The translations under genes and the position numbers were made by a program. A stretch of DNA of 64,000 nucleotides from Denitratisoma oestradiolicum (GTDB taxonomy: Bacteria; Pseudomonadota; Gammaproteobacteria; Burkholderiales; Rhodocyclaceae), in assembly GCF_902813185.1 (NCBI RefSeq), contig NZ_LR778301.1, positions 3,824,001 to 3,888,000 on the forward strand. The letters are read 5' to 3'. Positions 43,376 through 53,305 of the stretch are shown here, in pieces (position 1 is the stretch's first letter; every line of letters starts with the position of its first letter). Below the pieces are notes generated by a model. It worked only from the letters and a program-made list of their open reading frames with translations, was not told the DNA's origin and made no database searches.

Positions 43376-44218
43376 CTATCGCGCCAGGGCCAGCAGCCGG
43401 GCGACCCGTTCCTCGGTGGCCGGATGGGTGCGGAACAGGCCCGCCAGACCGCCACCGGAGAGGGGATTCATGATCATCATCTGGGCCGTTTCGGGATGGG
43501 CCTCGGCGCTGGCCATGGGGATGCCCCGTGCGTAGGCGTCGATCTTGGTCAGGGCATCGGCCAGGGCGCGGGGATCGCCGCTGATCTCGGCGCCGCCCCG
43601 GTCGGCCTCGAATTCACGAGCTCGGGAGATGGCCATCTGGATCAGCATGGCAGCGATGGGCGCCAGGATCGCCACCAGAATACCCACCAGGGGATTGGAG
43701 GAGCGGCCGTTCTCGTCGCGGCCGCCGAAGAACATGGCGAAGTTGGCCAGGGCCGAGATGGCGCCGGCCATGGTGGCGGCGATGGTGGAAATCAGTATGT
43801 CCCGGTGCTTCACATGGGCCAGCTCGTGGGCCATGACGCCCCGCAGCTCCCGGGCCGAAAGCATTTGCAGGATGCCCGAGGTGGCCGCCACGGCGGCATG
43901 CTCCGGGTTGCGCCCGGTGGCGAAGGCATTGGGCTGGTGCTCGTCGATGATGTACACCCGGGGCATGGGCAGGTCGGCCTTGGCCGCCAGTTCCTTGACC
44001 ATGTTGTAGAGGTAGGGGCTGGAGGCCCCATCCACTTCCTGGGCGTTGTACATCTTCAGGACCATCTTGTCCGAGAACCAGTAGGAAAACAGATTCATGC
44101 CGCCGCCCAGCAACAGGGCCAGCAACATGCCGCCCTTGCCGCCGATGGCGGCACCGATGACACCAAACAGGGCTGTGATGGCGGCCATCAGCAGAGCAGT
44201 CTTGAACCAGTTGAACAT
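43376..44218 (-). CDS. htpX: Membrane zinc metalloprotease HtpX
   Basis: 280 residues from the ATG at 44218; upstream in-frame sequence lies in a repeat and is rejected. Two N-terminal membrane segments (about 5-23, 30-48), then the zinc site HELAHVKH (HExxH) and the downstream Glu in REFEADRGG, plus two more hydrophobic stretches. M48 family quality-control protease of inner-membrane proteins. Confidence 0.94.
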   Translation of the reverse strand: MFNWFKTALLMAAITALFGVIGAAIGGKGGMLLALLLGGGMNLFSYWFSDKMVLKMYNAQEVDGASSPYLYNMVKELAAKADLPMPRVYIIDEHQPNAFATGRNPEHAAVAATSGILQMLSARELRGVMAHELAHVKHRDILISTIAATMAGAISALANFAMFFGGRDENGRSSNPLVGILVAILAPIAAMLIQMAISRAREFEADRGGAEISGDPRALADALTKIDAYARGIPMASAEAHPETAQMMIMNPLSGGGLAGLFRTHPATEERVARLLALAR

Positions 44219-44269
44219 GTAGGAATCTCCGTTGTTGGGACGGCGGTTAGCGTAAAAAAGTATCAACGG

Positions 44270-44340
44270 TGCCGAGTGTGACCATCGAGCGCAGCGAACC
44301 AATGCGTAGCCCCGCCCTGGGGCGGGGATGGGGGTGGGAG
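44270..44340. repeat. Dispersed GC-rich repeat, copy 2
   Basis: It reads CGAGTGTGACCATCGAGCGC, then CAGCGAACC and the hairpin CCCCGCCCTGGGGCGGGG. Aligned by eye it is nearly the reverse complement of 47095-47164, so the two are copies in opposite orientation. It lies upstream of htpX. Confidence 0.7.
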
Positions 44341-44428
44341 GCGTTCAATTTGCCTTTGCGTATTTTCATCCTCAGGGGTGGTACTAGCGACCAAGCGCAT
44401 TAGATGGGGGGCATCGGAAAAGATTCAA

Positions 44429-45349
44429 TCATCCGCCGAGGCGATCCCCCGGCGCCAGGGCCAGACTGTTGAGGAAGTCCGCCGTGGCCAGGCGCTTGCC
44501 ACCAGGCTTTTGCAGTTCGGTGAGGGCTAGCGCCCCCTGGCCGCAGGCCACCACCAGCCGATTGCTCCGAGCCTCCAGCACGGTGCCGGGTGTACCCGCG
44601 CCTTCCGCAAGCGTGGCATTCCAGACCTTGATCGGGGTCTCGCCAAACTGGGTGGCGGCGCCAGGGAAGGGATTGAAGGCCCGGATGCGGCGCCCCAGTT
44701 CTTCCGCCGGCCGTTGCCAGTCAATCAGGCCCTCGGCCTTCTCGATCTTGCGGGCGTAGGTGACGCCCTCTTCCGGCTGGGACGTGAGCACCAGTTCGTG
44801 CAGGCGCTTCAGGGCATCGACGATCAGCCGTGCGCCCTGTTCCGCCAGCTTGTCGTGGAGGCTGGCGGCGGTGTCATTGTCGGTGATGGGCAGGGACTTC
44901 ATCAGCAGCACCGGCCCGGTATCGAGGCCGGCCTCCATGCTCATGATGGCCACGCCGGTCTCGGCATCGCCGGCCTCGATGGCCCGCTGGATCGGTGCTG
45001 CGCCGCGCCAGCGAGGCAGCAGGGAGGCATGGATGTTGATGCAGCCCAGAGGCGGAATGTCCAGCACCGCCTGGGGCAGGATCAGGCCGTAGGCGGCCAC
45101 CACCATGACATCCCCGCCGGCGGCGCGGATGGGTTCATGGCTGGCCGGGTCCTTCAGGCGCTCGGGCTGATAGACCGGAATGCCATGGGCCAGAGCCACC
45201 TGTTTGACGGCGCTGGCCTGGAGCTTCTGCCCCCGGCCGGCGGGCCGATCCGGCTGGGTCAGCACCAGAGGCACCTCGATGCCGGCGGCAATGATGGCTT
45301 CCAGGGCGAGAGCGGCGAATTCCGGCGTACCGGCAAAGATGACTTTCAC
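44429..45349 (-). CDS. fmt: Methionyl-tRNA formyltransferase
   Basis: 306 residues. Formyltransferase core: [37 protein letters not shown] (SLLP folate loop with catalytic Asn/His region), and [12 protein letters not shown]. The C-terminal OB-like domain runs to the end. It formylates initiator Met-tRNA. It is downstream of def in the same direction (66 bp), the usual def-fmt operon. Confidence 0.95.
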   Translation of the reverse strand: MKVIFAGTPEFAALALEAIIAAGIEVPLVLTQPDRPAGRGQKLQASAVKQVALAHGIPVYQPERLKDPASHEPIRAAGGDVMVVAAYGLILPQAVLDIPPLGCINIHASLLPRWRGAAPIQRAIEAGDAETGVAIMSMEAGLDTGPVLLMKSLPITDNDTAASLHDKLAEQGARLIVDALKRLHELVLTSQPEEGVTYARKIEKAEGLIDWQRPAEELGRRIRAFNPFPGAATQFGETPIKVWNATLAEGAGTPGTVLEARSNRLVVACGQGALALTELQKPGGKRLATADFLNSLALAPGDRLGG

Positions 45350-45415
45350 TGTGAGCCCCTTCAGGGAACACCCCGGGACCGCCGGAGCCTGTCCGCATTC
45401 CGTGGTGGAACGGTT

Positions 45416-45919
45416 TTATAAAGTTTCCCGGGCCTGCTTGGCGAGCCTGTTCTTGATGCGGGTCTGCTTGAGCTGGGACAGATACTGGACGAAGACCTTG
45501 CCCTGAAGGTGATCCATCTCATGCTGGATGCAGACCGCCAACAGACCCTCGGCCTCCATTTCCACGGTCTGCCCCTCCAGATTCAGGGCCCGCACTGTCA
45601 CTCGCTCGGCGCGGCTCACCGTTTCGTAGATACCGGGCACCGACAGACAACCCTCCTCGCCCTCGCACTGACCGGTCTGATTCAGCAGCACCGGGTTGAT
45701 CAGGGTCAGCAACTGGCTGCGGTCCTCGGAAGTGTCGATCACGATCACTTGCCGATGCACATCCACCTGGGTGGCAGCCAGGCCGATACCCGGCGCCGCG
45801 TACATGGTTTCCGCCATGTCGGCGGCCAGACGGCGGATGGAATCGTCCACCACGGACACCGCTGCCGCCTTCTTGAACAGGCGGGCGTCAGGGTAGCGAA
45901 GAATGGGTAGCAGAGCCAT
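45416..45919 (-). CDS. def: Peptide deformylase
   Basis: 167 residues from the ATG at 45919, giving the usual [11 protein letters not shown] start. Motifs [17 protein letters not shown] and the metal site HEMDHL are all intact. Removes the N-formyl group from new proteins. It is divergent from the LysM gene with a 64 bp gap. Confidence 0.96.
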   Translation of the reverse strand: MALLPILRYPDARLFKKAAAVSVVDDSIRRLAADMAETMYAAPGIGLAATQVDVHRQVIVIDTSEDRSQLLTLINPVLLNQTGQCEGEEGCLSVPGIYETVSRAERVTVRALNLEGQTVEMEAEGLLAVCIQHEMDHLQGKVFVQYLSQLKQTRIKNRLAKQARETL

Positions 45920-45983
45920 AAAGCGATTGATGCAAGAAGGATTTACGGGCAGAATCGAATGAACTGCATGAGGAGGGCCGACT

Positions 45984-47021
45984 ATGCTGAAGATTATATC
46001 TGTGCTGTTGCTGGCAATTTCAAGCAACCTGCTCTGGGCGCAGGATACCGCGCCGGAACTGGCGGGCAATGCCCCCGATCGCCATGTGGTGGTGACCGGC
46101 GATACCCTGTGGGGCATCGCCGGCAAGTTCCTCAAGGACCCCTTTCGCTGGAACGAGATCTGGAAGCGCAACGCGGAGGAGATCAGGAATCCCCATCTGA
46201 TCTATCCCGGTCAGGTCGTCGTGCTGGAAAGAAACGGCCCCGACGGGCGCCCCCAACTGAGTCTGCTGGAGCAGAACACGGTGAAGCTGGCGCCCCGCAT
46301 TCGCGAGGAATCCCTGGCCCATAGGCAGATTCCCGCCATTCCCCAGCAGGTCATCGAGCCTTTCCTGACCGTGCCCCTGGTGGCCGGGGGCGATGCCCTG
46401 GACCAGTCGCCCCGCATCGTTGCCATTGACGAAGGCCGGGTCAGCGCCAGTGATGGCGGCAAGGTATATGTGGCCGGCGCCCAGGACGACAGTCGCAGCC
46501 GCCAGTGGCAAATCTATCGTCCGGGCAAGAAGCTGGTGGACCCGGAGAACGGCGAGACCCTGGGTTACGAGGCTCAGATGCTGGGCACCGCCCGCCTCGA
46601 GAGCGCCGGCACACCCGCCACTTTCCGCATCGGCCGGGCCAAGGCGGAAATCGCCCGGGGTGACCGGCTGGTGCCCGCGCCGCGACCGGACATCGTCAGC
46701 TATCCCCAGCGCCTGCCCGGCACCAAGGTGGCGGCCCGAATTCTCTCCATCGACCAGGACGCCCGGATGGGCGGCCCCCTGTCGGTGGTTTCCCTGTCCC
46801 GGGGAGGCAAGGACGGCCTCGAACCAGGCCATGTGCTGGCCCTCTACCGGGTGGGGGAAAAGATTCGTGACCGCACCTCGGGGAGTTGGGAAAACTACAC
46901 CACGCCCGACGAGCGGATAGGCCTGATCTATGTGTTCCGTGTCTTCGAGCGGGTGGCCTACGGCTTGGTGATGGAAGCCAATCGCCCCTTTACTGCGGGC
47001 GATCCGGTTCGCAATCCTTAA
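45984..47021 (+). CDS. Exported LysM-domain protein
   Basis: 345 residues. Signal peptide about 1-19 ([12 protein letters not shown]). A single LysM domain at about 35-85 ([22 protein letters not shown]...[13 protein letters not shown]) that binds peptidoglycan. The remaining 250 residues include segments such as [13 protein letters not shown] and [16 protein letters not shown] with no function I recognise. In many betaproteobacteria this gene is placed between def and dprA, as here. AGGAGG upstream supports the start. Confidence 0.9.
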   Translation: MLKIISVLLLAISSNLLWAQDTAPELAGNAPDRHVVVTGDTLWGIAGKFLKDPFRWNEIWKRNAEEIRNPHLIYPGQVVVLERNGPDGRPQLSLLEQNTVKLAPRIREESLAHRQIPAIPQQVIEPFLTVPLVAGGDALDQSPRIVAIDEGRVSASDGGKVYVAGAQDDSRSRQWQIYRPGKKLVDPENGETLGYEAQMLGTARLESAGTPATFRIGRAKAEIARGDRLVPAPRPDIVSYPQRLPGTKVAARILSIDQDARMGGPLSVVSLSRGGKDGLEPGHVLALYRVGEKIRDRTSGSWENYTTPDERIGLIYVFRVFERVAYGLVMEANRPFTAGDPVRNP

Positions 47022-47094
47022 ACCGGCCAAGCCGGAACCAAACAGGGACAGCTTTGATAAGAGAGTGCGATGTTTGGCCGGAAAAGCAAATCAA

Positions 47095-47164
47095 GGCCCC
47101 CCACCCCATACCCCGCCCCAGGGCAGGGTTACTCATCGGCTCGCTGCACTCGACGGCCACACTC
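47095..47164. repeat. Dispersed GC-rich repeat, copy 3 (inverted)
   Basis: Its reverse complement aligns with 44270-44340 through CGAGTG..., GCAGCGAGCC and the hairpin CCCTGGGGCGGGG. It fills most of the gap between the LysM gene and dprA. Confidence 0.7.
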
Positions 47165-47197
47165 GGCTCCGTTGAGACTTTTTTACGCTGATCCGCC

Positions 47198-48322
47198 ATG
47201 AAGCTGGAAGAAGCCCGGGACTGGCTGCGTCTGGCTGCGGTTCCCGGCCTGGGGGGCGCCTCCCAACGCCTGCTGCTGAAAGCCTTCGGCCTGCCAGAAG
47301 CCATTTTCGAAGCCCGACCCACCGCCCTGGCGGCCGTGGTCGGGGAAAGCCTGGCTCAGCGCATCGCCGGGGCGGAGGATGACGCGGCCCTGGAAGCGGG
47401 CCTGGCCTGGCTGGCGGAGCCGGACAACCATCTGCTGACCCTGGCCGACCCCGAATATCCCCGCAGCCTGCTGGATACCGAAGATCCGCCGCCCCTGCTC
47501 TATGTCAAAGGCCGGCTGGAACTGCTGGGGCGCCCGGCCCTGGCCGTCGTCGGCAGTCGCAACGGCACCGCCCAGGGGGAACGGAATGCACGGGCCTTCG
47601 CCGCCACCCTGTCCCAGGCGGGGCTGACCATCGTCAGCGGCCTGGCCCTGGGCATCGATGCCGCCGCCCACCGGGGTGGCCTGGAGGGGATCGGCACCAC
47701 CGTCGCGGTGATCGGCACCGGCCCCGACCGCATCTACCCGGCCCGCAATGCCGAACTGGCTCGGCAGATCGCTGCCCAGGGCGCCATCGTCAGCGAATTT
47801 CCGGTAGGCACGCCAGCTCTGGCCGGCAATTTCCCCCGCCGCAACCGCATCATCGCCGGCCTGGCCCAGGGCTGTCTGGTGGTGGAGGCGGCGGAACGCA
47901 GCGGCTCCCTGATCACCGCCCGCTTGGCGGCCGAAGCGGGCCGGGAGGTCTTCGCGATCCCTGGCTCCATCCATTCCCCCCAGTCACGGGGCTGCCACAA
48001 GCTGATCAAGCAGGGGGCCAAGCTGGTGGAATCGGCCCAGGATGTTCTAGAAGAGCTTCGATTGACCATTTTTTCCGAGCGTAGCGAGCCAGACAATACC
48101 CCCTCCCCCAGGGAGGGGGGCGGGGGAGGATTCTCGTTTGATGTGGCCAATAGCGGAGAGGACTTGCTCCTCTCCGCTATTGGCCACGATTCCTGTACTC
48201 TGGACACCCTGGTCCAGCGTACCGGCTTGACGCCGGACAACCTTCTTGCGATGCTGTTGCCGCTGGAACTGGAAGGTCGCCTGGCGCAATTGCCCGGCGG
48301 CCTGTATCAGCGACTCGCCTGA
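47198..48322 (+). CDS. dprA: DNA processing protein DprA (natural transformation)
   Basis: 374 residues: a SAM-like N-terminus (EEARDWLRLAAVPGLG), the Rossmann DprA core with VVGSRNGT, IVSGLALGIDAAAH and FPRRNRIIAGL, then a winged-helix C-terminus (LDTLVQRTGLTPDNLLAML...). DprA loads RecA on incoming single-stranded DNA. The linker at about 288-325 is odd: it contains an in-frame GC-rich repeat (residues about 294-311) and a 45-bp perfect hairpin whose right arm encodes LLSAIGH of the native domain. The frame remains open. Confidence 0.93.
   Translation: MKLEEARDWLRLAAVPGLGGASQRLLLKAFGLPEAIFEARPTALAAVVGESLAQRIAGAEDDAALEAGLAWLAEPDNHLLTLADPEYPRSLLDTEDPPPLLYVKGRLELLGRPALAVVGSRNGTAQGERNARAFAATLSQAGLTIVSGLALGIDAAAHRGGLEGIGTTVAVIGTGPDRIYPARNAELARQIAAQGAIVSEFPVGTPALAGNFPRRNRIIAGLAQGCLVVEAAERSGSLITARLAAEAGREVFAIPGSIHSPQSRGCHKLIKQGAKLVESAQDVLEELRLTIFSERSEPDNTPSPREGGGGGFSFDVANSGEDLLLSAIGHDSCTLDTLVQRTGLTPDNLLAMLLPLELEGRLAQLPGGLYQRLA
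48078..48130 (+). repeat. GC-rich dispersed repeat inserted in frame within dprA
   Basis: CGAGCGTAGCGAGCC followed by a CCCCCTCCC...GGGAGGGGG hairpin resembles the intergenic copies at 42843, 44270 and 47095. Here it is translated (SERSEPDNTPSPREGGGGG) inside the DprA linker. Confidence 0.6.
48143..48187 (+). repeat. 45-bp perfect hairpin inside dprA (20-bp arms, 5-base loop)
   Basis: 48143-48162 and 48168-48187 are exact reverse complements around the loop CTTGC. The right arm encodes native DprA residues (LLSAIGH), so the left arm looks like a templated inverted copy. Confidence 0.9.
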
Positions 48323-48335
48323 AAGGCTGCATGAA

Positions 48336-48794
48336 ATGATCGATATCCTCGTCTATCTGTTTGAGAACTATCTGCCGGAAGCCTGCCCGGCCCCCGATGC
48401 CCTGGCCCGCAAGTTGTCTGCGGCCGGCTTCGAGGAGGACGAGATTTCCGAGGCCCTGGACTGGCTGGAGGGCCTGGACCGGCGCGACAGCGCCGTATTG
48501 CGCCTGCGCCCCCAAGGCAGTGCCCTGAGGATGTTCGATGAGCGCGAGGCCAGTCGCCTGCCCCTGGAGTGCCGGGGCTTCCTGATGTTCCTGGAACAGG
48601 CAGGCACCCTGGACCCGGAAACCCGGGAAACCGTGATCGAGCGGGCCCTGGCCCTGACCGACGGGGAGGTTTCCCTGTCCAAGCTGAAAGTCATCGTGCT
48701 GACCGTGATGTGGCGGAGTCAGCAGGAATTCGACGCCCTGGTGCTGGAGGAATTGCTCTCCGAGGACGAGGACGGGGAACGACTCTGTCACTGA
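48336..48794 (+). CDS. smg: Smg family protein (DUF494)
   Basis: 152 residues from the ATG at 48336, 13 bp after dprA; the frame upstream runs inside dprA and is rejected. The typical start MIDILVYLFENYL and the acidic C-terminus (EELLSEDEDGE) match Smg, which follows dprA in many proteobacteria. Function not established; a link with DNA transformation or protein turnover is speculative. Confidence 0.92.
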   Translation: MIDILVYLFENYLPEACPAPDALARKLSAAGFEEDEISEALDWLEGLDRRDSAVLRLRPQGSALRMFDEREASRLPLECRGFLMFLEQAGTLDPETRETVIERALALTDGEVSLSKLKVIVLTVMWRSQQEFDALVLEELLSEDEDGERLCH

Positions 48795-48867
48795 CCCCCT
48801 TGCCGGGCCGGCTTGCCTCCCGCCGGACGCCGGCCTATCATGCCGCGCTCTTACGGTCCAGAAGCGC

Positions 48868-51441
48868 ATGACTAAACAACTGATCATTGCCGAAAAACCT
48901 TCCGTTGCCCAGGACATCGCCAAGGCCCTGGGGGGCTTCACGCGCCAGGGCGACTATTTCGAGAGCGACGATTACGTGCTCTCCTCCGCCATCGGCCATC
49001 TGCTGGAACTGGCGGTGCCGGAGGAATACGAGGTCAAGCGGGGCAAGTGGACCTTCACCCACCTGCCGGTGATCCCCCCCCGTTTCACCCTCAACCCCAT
49101 CGACAGGACCGCCGACCGGCTCAAGCTGCTGACCCGGCTGATCAAGCGCAAGGACGTGGTGGCCCTGATCAATGCCTGTGACGCGGGACGGGAAGGCGAA
49201 CTGATCTTCCGCTATGTGGCCCAGCATGCCCTGGGGGGCAAGGGCGACAAGCCCGTCCGCCGGCTCTGGCTGCAATCCATGACCGCCAACGCCATTCGGG
49301 AAGGTTTCGCCCATCTGCGTTCCGACGAGGAAATGCTGCCCCTGGCGGACGCCGCCCGCTGCCGTTCCGAAGCCGACTGGCTGGTGGGCATCAACGGCAC
49401 CCGGGCCATGACGGCCTTCAATTCCGCCGAGGGCGGCTTCTACAAGACCCCCGTGGGCCGGGTCCAGACCCCGACCCTGGCCGTTCTGGTGGAACGGGAA
49501 AATCGCATCCGCAACTTCATTTCCCGGGATTACTGGGAAGTGGAAGCCGAATTCAAGTGTGTCGCCGGCCTCTATCGGGGCCGCTGGTTCGACGAGAAAT
49601 TCCGCAAATCCGAGGACGAGCACGCCAAAGCCGAGCGCCTCTGGGAGCAATCCCGGGCCGAAGCCATCCGCGGCAAGTGCCTCGGCAAGCACGGCGCGGT
49701 GGAGGAGGAGAGCAAGCCCAAGACAGAGGCCTGCCCCATGTTGTACGACCTGACCTCGCTGCAGCGGGAGGCCAACGGTCGCTTCGGTTTTTCAGCTAAG
49801 AACACCCTGGGCCTGGCCCAGGCGCTGTACGAGAAACACAAGGCCCTGACCTATCCGCGAACCGATTCCCGGCACCTGCCGGAGGATTACGTCGCCACGG
49901 TCAAGGAAACCCTGGGCAATCTGGCGGAGACGCCCTACGGGCGCTTCGCTGGCCAGATTCTGGAAAAAGGCTGGGTCCATCCCAACAAACGCATCTTCAA
50001 CAACGCCAAGGTCTCGGACCACTTCGCCATCATTCCCACCGGCGTTGTGCCCAAGAATCTCTCCGAGCCGGAGCAGAAGCTCTACGACCTGGTGATGAAG
50101 CGTTTCCTGGGGATTTTCTTCCCGGCGGCCGAGTACCACGTCACCACCCGCATCACCCGGGTCGAGGGCGAGGCCTTCAAGACCGAGGGCAAGGTGCTGG
50201 TGAACGCCGGTTGGCTGGCGGTCTATGGTCGGGAAGCCCAGGTCAAGGACGGGGAGGAAGAGGAAAACGCCAACCTGCCGCCCCTGGAGCCCAATGAGCG
50301 GGTCTGGGCCAATGATGTGGAAGTGAAGGGCAAGGCTACCCAGCCGCCGCCGCGCTTCTCGGAAGCCACCCTGCTCACCGCCATGGAAGGCGCCGGCAAG
50401 CTGGTGGAGGACGAGGAACTGCGGGCCGCCATGTCCGAGCGGGGCCTGGGCACGCCCGCCACCCGGGCCGCCACCATCGAGGGCCTGATCACCGAGGAAT
50501 ACGTGCATCGCAATGGCCGTGAGCTGCAACCCACGGCCAAGGCCTTTTCCCTGCTGTTCGCCCTGGAGAAACTGGGAGTGGACGAGATCCGCTCCCCGGA
50601 ACTCACCGGCGAGTGGGAGTACAAGCTCAAGCTGATGGAACAGGGCAAGCTGGGCCGCGACGAATTCATGAACCACATCACCGGCAAGACCCGGGAGATG
50701 GTGGACCGCATCAAGCACGGCGAACTGCCCGACGAGGCCTTTTCCACCCTGAAGACCCCCTGCCCCCGTTGCGGCGGGGCGATCCGGGAGGGCTACAAGA
50801 AGTTCGAGTGCCAGGGCTGCGACTACAAGCTGTGGAAGGTGGTGGCCAGCCGCCAGTGGGAACCGGAAGAGATGGAGGAACTGCTCTCCCAGGGCGTGGT
50901 GGGCCCCCTTCAGGGTTTCCGCAGCAAGATGGGCCGGGCCTTCGCCGCCATCATCAAGCTCAATGACGACAAGATGCCCGAATTCGATTTCGGCCAGAGC
51001 AATGAGGCCGATGGCGAAGAAGTGGATTTCTCCGGCCAGGAGACCCTGGGAGCCTGCCCCAAGTGCAGCGCCCGGGTGTTCGAGCACGGCATGAGCTATG
51101 TCTGTGAAAAGTCCGTGGGTCCCGCCCGGACCTGTGACTTCCGTTCCGGCAAGGTGATCCTGCAACAGGAAATCACCCGCGACGAAATGCAGAAGCTGCT
51201 GGCGGAAGGCCGCACCACCCTGTTGAAGGGCTTCATCTCGGCCCGTACCCGGCGCAAGTTCTCGGCCTTCCTGGTGCGGGGCAAGGACGGCAAGGTGGGT
51301 TTCGAATTCGAAGCCAAAGCGCCCAAGGCCACTGCCGCCAAGCTAGCAGAAGGCGAGAAAGCAGCTCCGGCAGCCAAGGCCGCTCCCAAGAAGCGTGCCA
51401 CCAGCAAGGCCGGCAGCACCAAGAAAAAAGTAGCTGCTTAG
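48868..51441 (+). CDS. topB: DNA topoisomerase III
   Basis: 857 residues. Toprim segment AEKPSVAQDIAKALG and DAGREGELIF, with catalytic Tyr in ALTYPRTDSRHL and GLGTPATRAATIE of the type IA core. Two zinc-finger-like stretches follow (CPRC...CQGC near 633-650 and CPKC...CEKS near 730-748). The tail is Lys/Ala-rich (KAAPKKRATSKAGSTKKK), likely DNA-contacting. It decatenates and removes negative supercoils. It is one of several topB-like genes expected. It overlaps the histidine kinase gene by 4 bp, convergently. Confidence 0.93.
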   Translation: MTKQLIIAEKPSVAQDIAKALGGFTRQGDYFESDDYVLSSAIGHLLELAVPEEYEVKRGKWTFTHLPVIPPRFTLNPIDRTADRLKLLTRLIKRKDVVALINACDAGREGELIFRYVAQHALGGKGDKPVRRLWLQSMTANAIREGFAHLRSDEEMLPLADAARCRSEADWLVGINGTRAMTAFNSAEGGFYKTPVGRVQTPTLAVLVERENRIRNFISRDYWEVEAEFKCVAGLYRGRWFDEKFRKSEDEHAKAERLWEQSRAEAIRGKCLGKHGAVEEESKPKTEACPMLYDLTSLQREANGRFGFSAKNTLGLAQALYEKHKALTYPRTDSRHLPEDYVATVKETLGNLAETPYGRFAGQILEKGWVHPNKRIFNNAKVSDHFAIIPTGVVPKNLSEPEQKLYDLVMKRFLGIFFPAAEYHVTTRITRVEGEAFKTEGKVLVNAGWLAVYGREAQVKDGEEEENANLPPLEPNERVWANDVEVKGKATQPPPRFSEATLLTAMEGAGKLVEDEELRAAMSERGLGTPATRAATIEGLITEEYVHRNGRELQPTAKAFSLLFALEKLGVDEIRSPELTGEWEYKLKLMEQGKLGRDEFMNHITGKTREMVDRIKHGELPDEAFSTLKTPCPRCGGAIREGYKKFECQGCDYKLWKVVASRQWEPEEMEELLSQGVVGPLQGFRSKMGRAFAAIIKLNDDKMPEFDFGQSNEADGEEVDFSGQETLGACPKCSARVFEHGMSYVCEKSVGPARTCDFRSGKVILQQEITRDEMQKLLAEGRTTLLKGFISARTRRKFSAFLVRGKDGKVGFEFEAKAPKATAAKLAEGEKAAPAAKAAPKKRATSKAGSTKKKVAA

Positions 51442-53174
51442 GGATTCAGGGGCAGCCTCAGTTCGAAGACCGAGCCTCGGCCCGGCCGGGAACGGCAATC
51501 GATGGTAGCGCCCAGCAGGGGCGCCAGGCGCTGACAGATGGACAGACCCAGCCCCAGGCCATGGGCCTTGTCTTGGTGAGGGTTGCCTGCCTGGTAGAAC
51601 TCCTCGAAGATGCGCACCATGTGCTCCGGAGGAATACCGATGCCGGTATCCCACACCTGGAGCAGGAGATGGCCGTCCCGCTGACGAACTCCCAACAACA
51701 GCCCGCCCCGGCGAGTGTATTTGAGGGCATTGCCCACCAGATTGCGCAGGATCGCCGTCAGCAGTCGCGGATCAGTGTGCAGCCGGGGTGCCGGCGCCGG
51801 ACAAAACAGCCGGAGCCGCAAGCCCCGGACCTGGGCCTGGGGTGAAAACTCCCCATCGAGAGCGGCCAGGATCACCGCCATGTCCGTCTCCGTCATCTGG
51901 GCGGTGATTCCGCCTGCGTCGATCCGGGTGATGTCCAGCAGGCAGTCCAGCAGGGAAACCAGGGACTCCACCGCAGTATCCACTTGCCCGCAAAGCTGTG
52001 CTTGCTGATCGTTCAATTCGCTGCTCCTGAGCAGGCCGAGAAACAGCCGGGCAGCCTGGACCGGTTGCCGCAGATCGTGACTGGCAATGGCCAGGATACG
52101 GGTCTTGGCCTGATCCCGGGCTTCCGCCAGGACGGCCCGCTGCTGCTGGGCCATCAGACGCTGGGCATCCTCGCGCTTGTGTTCGCTGATGTCATTGATC
52201 ACGCCCACCAAGTAGCGAGCGCCTCCCACGTCCACCGATTCGGCCGATGCCAGGCCATCGAACAGAGGCCCGGAGCGTGGCCGAAAGAGGATTTCGGCAT
52301 TGTGGATGGACCCTTGCCGGACCAACTGGCCGATGACCTCCTCCCGCTGCGCGGGGTCGGCCCAGAAATTCAGCTCCCAGGAGGTCTGCCCCAGGGCCTC
52401 CTCCCGGGACAGGCCGAACATGGCCAGCCAGGCCGGGTTGGCATCGATCAGACGGCCATCTTCGTAGCGACTGATGCTGATGCCGCAGGGGCTGTTGCGA
52501 AAAATGCTATGGAACAGGGCTTCCCGTTCCATCAGACGATCCTCTGCCTGCTTGCGATCGCCGATGTCACGGGAAATGCCCAGGATGCAGTCGGGTTGAC
52601 CGTCGGCCCCGCACAGGACACTGGCACTTACCTCGACCCAGACTGTGGAGCCGTCCTTATGACACATCTCCAACCGGTAAACGGGGGTTGGATCCGGGAC
52701 ATTTTCCCTGGCCTTGCGCAGAATTTCCCGGGCCAGTGCCAGGGATGGGCCGGCAAAGGTTTGTTCCAGGGACAGCGCAGCAACTTCCTCGGGGGTGTAA
52801 CCCCGAAGACGCAGCACGGCGGGGCTGGTGTAGATACTGCCACCCTCCAGATCCATCAGCCACAACACGTCATGGTTGAACTCCAGCATCTGGACCATGC
52901 GTTCAGGAGTGAGTTGCCAGGCCTGGCAGACCGGCGGAGTAGTCGTTACGGTTTCCCGGTGACGGCGGAACCCCATGACTAGAAAGACTACCGCCAAGAC
53001 CAGTGACGCAGCGAAAAACTCGCTGAACAAAGGCCCGGATCGCAGAGACAGCGATCTCCCTGCCTGTGCCAGATCCCAGTCCTCACCCAACAGCCAGAAA
53101 ATCAGCGTCGAGACGACCCCCAGAGCGAGGAATAGGGGCAAATAGCGGAATTTCAGCAGAGGCAGGCGGGCCAT
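51438..53174 (-). CDS. Membrane PAS-domain sensor histidine kinase
   Basis: 578 residues from the ATG at 53174 (a TTG 6 bp upstream is the alternative). Two membrane segments (about 8-27, 51-67) around a short periplasmic loop. Two PAS domains follow (about 85-200, with QMLEFNHDVLWLMD and GISRDIGDRKQAE; about 210-335, ending GVINDISEHKR), then HisKA with phospho-acceptor His in ASHDLRQPVQA and HATPase boxes NLVGNALKYT, DTGIGIPPEH and GLGLGLSI. No receiver domain. No response regulator is adjacent, so its target is unknown. Confidence 0.9.
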   Translation of the reverse strand: MARLPLLKFRYLPLFLALGVVSTLIFWLLGEDWDLAQAGRSLSLRSGPLFSEFFAASLVLAVVFLVMGFRRHRETVTTTPPVCQAWQLTPERMVQMLEFNHDVLWLMDLEGGSIYTSPAVLRLRGYTPEEVAALSLEQTFAGPSLALAREILRKARENVPDPTPVYRLEMCHKDGSTVWVEVSASVLCGADGQPDCILGISRDIGDRKQAEDRLMEREALFHSIFRNSPCGISISRYEDGRLIDANPAWLAMFGLSREEALGQTSWELNFWADPAQREEVIGQLVRQGSIHNAEILFRPRSGPLFDGLASAESVDVGGARYLVGVINDISEHKREDAQRLMAQQQRAVLAEARDQAKTRILAIASHDLRQPVQAARLFLGLLRSSELNDQQAQLCGQVDTAVESLVSLLDCLLDITRIDAGGITAQMTETDMAVILAALDGEFSPQAQVRGLRLRLFCPAPAPRLHTDPRLLTAILRNLVGNALKYTRRGGLLLGVRQRDGHLLLQVWDTGIGIPPEHMVRIFEEFYQAGNPHQDKAHGLGLGLSICQRLAPLLGATIDCRSRPGRGSVFELRLPLNP

Positions 53175-53305
53175 GGTCAATGTCCCCGCCCGAAAGTTAT
53201 TCGGCTATTTTGATTCCGGCCACCTTGTGGGGCGGCCGGAGGAGGGCGGAATCACAGGGGGTATACGTAGTCCCGATGTATACCCGCCACCGAACTCCTC
53301 GTTTA

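Noticed and set aside
51438..51441. Overlap of topB and the histidine kinase gene as an assembly error
   Set aside because: The genes are convergent, both complete, and a 4-bp tail-to-tail overlap is ordinary.
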